DNA of 8,191 nucleotides, taken from Actinomycetota bacterium (lineage in GTDB: Bacteria > Actinomycetota > Actinomycetes > Actinomycetales > Microbacteriaceae). The position numbers and the translations under genes were made by a program. The stretch covers positions 1 through 8,191 of the forward strand of contig WLDR01000062.1 of NCBI GenBank assembly GCA_009704705.1. Reading direction: 5' to 3'. Below, piece after piece: positions 5,433 through 8,191 of the stretch (its first letter is position 1; the number at the start of each line of letters is the position of its first letter). Below the pieces are notes generated by a model. The model had not been told where the DNA came from. It saw only the letters and a list, made by a program, of their open reading frames with translations, and made no database searches.

Positions 5433-5508
5433 ATAGACAAAAACCCCCGGGCGCGTTCAAATCGGCGCGCAGAAGCCAAATTCCCGGGCCAACGACGGCT
5501 GCCGACGG

Positions 5509-5514
5509 TACAAT
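5509..5514 (+). promoter_or_regulatory. Candidate gyrB promoter -10 element
   Basis: TACAAT is one base off the TATAAT consensus in the 114-nt gap between dciA and gyrB. Transcription would start near 5521, leaving a 26-nt leader containing GGGAG and the proposed ATT start at 5547. No convincing -35 hexamer is found 16-19 nt upstream, so this is a single-element call. If right, it means every in-frame codon before about 5521 is untranscribed, which supports initiation close to 5547. Confidence 0.45.
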
Positions 5515-5534
5515 AGAAAGGCAATTATTTCGTT

Positions 5535-5539
5535 GGGAG
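5535..5539 (+). promoter_or_regulatory. gyrB ribosome binding site that decides the start
   Basis: GGGAG lies 7 nt before ATT at 5547 and 4 nt before ATC at 5544. The spacing is optimal for ATT. No other Shine-Dalgarno-like sequence with an in-frame ATG, GTG or TTG exists between the in-frame TAG (5514-5516) and the conserved GyrB N-terminus. Confidence 0.75.
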
Positions 5540-5546
5540 CAAGATC

Positions 5547-7518
5547 ATTTCCGAGTCGAGCGAACCAGAGTCCGCGGCATCCGACGCGCAGGAATACGGC
5601 GCAAATCAAATCCAAGTTCTTGAGGGTCTCGAGGCGGTACGTAAGCGTCCCGGAATGTACATCGGCTCGACCGGTGAACGCGGCCTGCACCACCTGGTCT
5701 ATGAAATCGTCGACAACTCGGTTGATGAGGCACTTGCGGGGTACTGCGACACAATCGACATCACGATCATGCCCGACGGTGCTTTGCGCGTCGTCGACAA
5801 CGGCCGAGGAATCCCTGTCGACGATCATCCCGTGGAGAAAATCTCCACGGTTGAGGTTGTGCTCACGATTCTGCACGCCGGTGGAAAATTCGGCGGCGGC
5901 GGATACTCCGTCTCAGGTGGACTTCACGGAGTTGGTAGTTCTGTTGTGAACGCCTTGTCGCACACGCTGGACGTCGAGGTCCACCGCGAAGGTCACGTCT
6001 GGACACAGCACTATGACAACGGCGTGCCCGCTGCGCCTCTCGCCAAGACGGGAACTTCAGACCGAACCGGAACAACGATCATGTTCCGCCCAAATTCGGA
6101 CATTTTTGAAACAGTCGATTTCAGCTTTGAGACACTGCGCCAGCGATTCCAGCAGATGACGTTCCTCAACAAGGGTCTGACCATCACGCTGAAGGATGAG
6201 CGCCCAACCGCAACCGAAGAACAGGCGACGGGTGCCACATACCTGTACACGCAGGGCCTCGTCGATTACGTGCAGTATTTGAACTCGGCCAAGAAGATGG
6301 ACATCGTTCACGATGAGATCATTTCTTTCGAGTCGGAGGACACCGATCGCAAAATCGCACTCGAGGTCGCAATGCAGTGGACGACCGCGTACACCGAGAG
6401 CGTCCACACCTACGCAAACACCATCAACACGCACGAGGGTGGTACGCACGAAGAGGGATTCCGCGCCGCACTGACGACATTGGTCAACAAGTACGCCCGC
6501 GAAAAGAACATCCTCAAGGACAAAGACGAAAACCTGTCTGGAGACGACGTTCGCGAAGGCCTCACCGCGGTCATCTCGGTGAAGCTCGCGGAACCTCAGT
6601 TCGAAGGGCAGACGAAGACCAAGCTCGGAAACACCGAAGCGAAGTCATACGTACAGCGAGTGACCGGCGATTTCTTGGGCGACTGGTTTGAACGCAACCC
6701 CAACCAGGCAAAAGACATCATCAGAAAATCGATTGTTGCTGCCCAAGCGCGCATGGCCGCCCGCAAAGCTCGAGAGACAACGCGCCGAAAAGGACTCCTT
6801 GAGGGCGGCGGAATGCCAGGCAAGCTCAAGGACTGCCAGAGTAATGACCCCGCATTGTCTGAGGTCTTCTTGGTCGAGGGTGACTCGGCCGGTGGCTCCG
6901 CGGTGCAGGGACGAAATCCAGACCGCCAAGCCATCCTCCCTCTTCGCGGCAAGATTCTGAACGTCGAAAAAGCCGGGCTCGATCGCATGCTTGCGAATGC
7001 CGAAATTCAAGCCATGATCACCGCATTTGGCACGGGCATCGGGTCTGACTTCAACATCGAAAAGGCTCGCTATCACAAGATTGTTCTGATGGCCGATGCC
7101 GATGTCGACGGTCAGCACATCACGACCCTGCTCTTGACCTTGCTTTATCGACACATGCGAGAACTCATCGAGTACGGCTATGTGTACTTGGCTCAGCCTC
7201 CGCTCTACCGCTTGAAGTGGTCCAACGCCGAGCACCAGTACGTCTACAGCGACGACGAAAGAGACGCGTGTTTGGTCGACGGCCAAAAAGTCGGCTGGAA
7301 GATTCCTAAAGACAACGGCATCCAGCGCTACAAGGGCTTGGGCGAGATGGATTATCGCGAGCTGTGGGAAACCACCATGAACCCCGACACGCGAACACTG
7401 CTCCAAGTCACACTCGCAGATGCGGCTGCGGCAGACATCATCTTCTCGACCCTGATGGGTGATGACGTCGAAGAACGACGCAAGTTCATCCAGCAAAACG
7501 CAAAGGACGTGCGTTTCC

Positions 7519-7529
<11 letters not shown>
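5547..7529 (+). CDS. gyrB: DNA gyrase subunit B
   Basis: The ATPase subunit of gyrase powers negative supercoiling with GyrA. With ATT at 5547 as start it has 660 residues beginning MSESSEPESAASDAQEYGAN. GHKL ATPase motifs are YEIVDNSVDEA (52-62, with N57 expected to coordinate Mg), VVDNGRGIP (82-90) and GGLHGVG (124-130). The transducer motif QTKTKLGN is at 355-362 with its catalytic-region Lys. The TOPRIM domain has LVEGDSAGGSA (E444) and DADVDG (517-522), and the C-terminus has QRYKGLGEMD (593-602). The first ATG (5655) would delete 36 residues including QVLEGLEAVRKRPG and the arm that closes over ATP, so it cannot be the true start. No ATG, GTG or TTG is available upstream in frame. The end overlaps gyrA by 11 nt. 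Confidence 0.93.

Positions 7530-8191
<662 letters not shown>

Noticed and set aside
5444..5490. GC-rich stretch with two CCCGGG palindromes and a GCGCG/CGCGC pair after dciA, considered as a terminator
   Set aside because: The best stem is only 5 bp with a 10-nt loop, and no T-run follows, so an intrinsic terminator is not supported.

Overview
The window is the replication-origin (oriC) neighbourhood of an actinobacterial chromosome. The gene order is yidD-rnpA-rpmH (leftward), then dnaA, an intergenic origin, dnaN, recF, dciA, gyrB and gyrA (rightward). DnaA has a short linker domain. The 45-residue L34, the DciA (DUF721) gene overlapping recF, and the GyrB and GyrA sequences all look actinobacterial, most like the Microbacteriaceae and relatives. 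The base composition seems moderate in GC rather than very high (judged by eye, not computed), which would fit a small-genome freshwater or marine lineage, but I cannot name a genus. No rRNA, tRNA, IS element, prophage, CRISPR array or accessory cassette is visible.

Layout. Positions 1-642, minus strand: the start of yidD (runs off the left edge), rnpA and rpmH, tightly packed and read as one transcription unit away from the origin. Positions 643-922: a divergent control region with candidate back-to-back promoters for rpmH and dnaA. It carries one perfect DnaA box inside the dnaA promoter spacer and a second near the predicted start of transcription. Positions 923-2323: dnaA. Positions 2324-2683: a 360-bp gene-free stretch with DnaA boxes in opposing orientations and an AT-rich TTAA-repeat tract, the best candidate for oriC. 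Positions 2684-5432: dnaN, recF and dciA, separated by 14 nt or overlapping by 4 nt. Positions 5433-5546: a short gap with a gyrB promoter candidate. Positions 5547-8191: gyrB and the first 224 codons of gyrA, overlapping by 11 nt.

How the genes work together. DnaA opens the origin. DciA is the non-DnaC-type helicase loader or operator. DnaN is the sliding clamp. RecF acts at stalled or gapped forks. Gyrase removes the positive supercoils ahead of the forks. The leftward genes serve ribosome assembly (L34), tRNA 5' processing (RnpA) and membrane protein insertion (YidD). Transcription on both sides points away from the origin, so it runs with the replication forks.

The gene content is canonical and I see no undescribed multi-gene system. 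The most unusual point is the gyrB start. Between an in-frame stop and the first ATG there is no ATG, GTG or TTG, yet the conserved GyrB N-terminus is encoded there, preceded by a good ribosome binding site placed for an ATT start. Five of the nine genes begin with a codon other than ATG.
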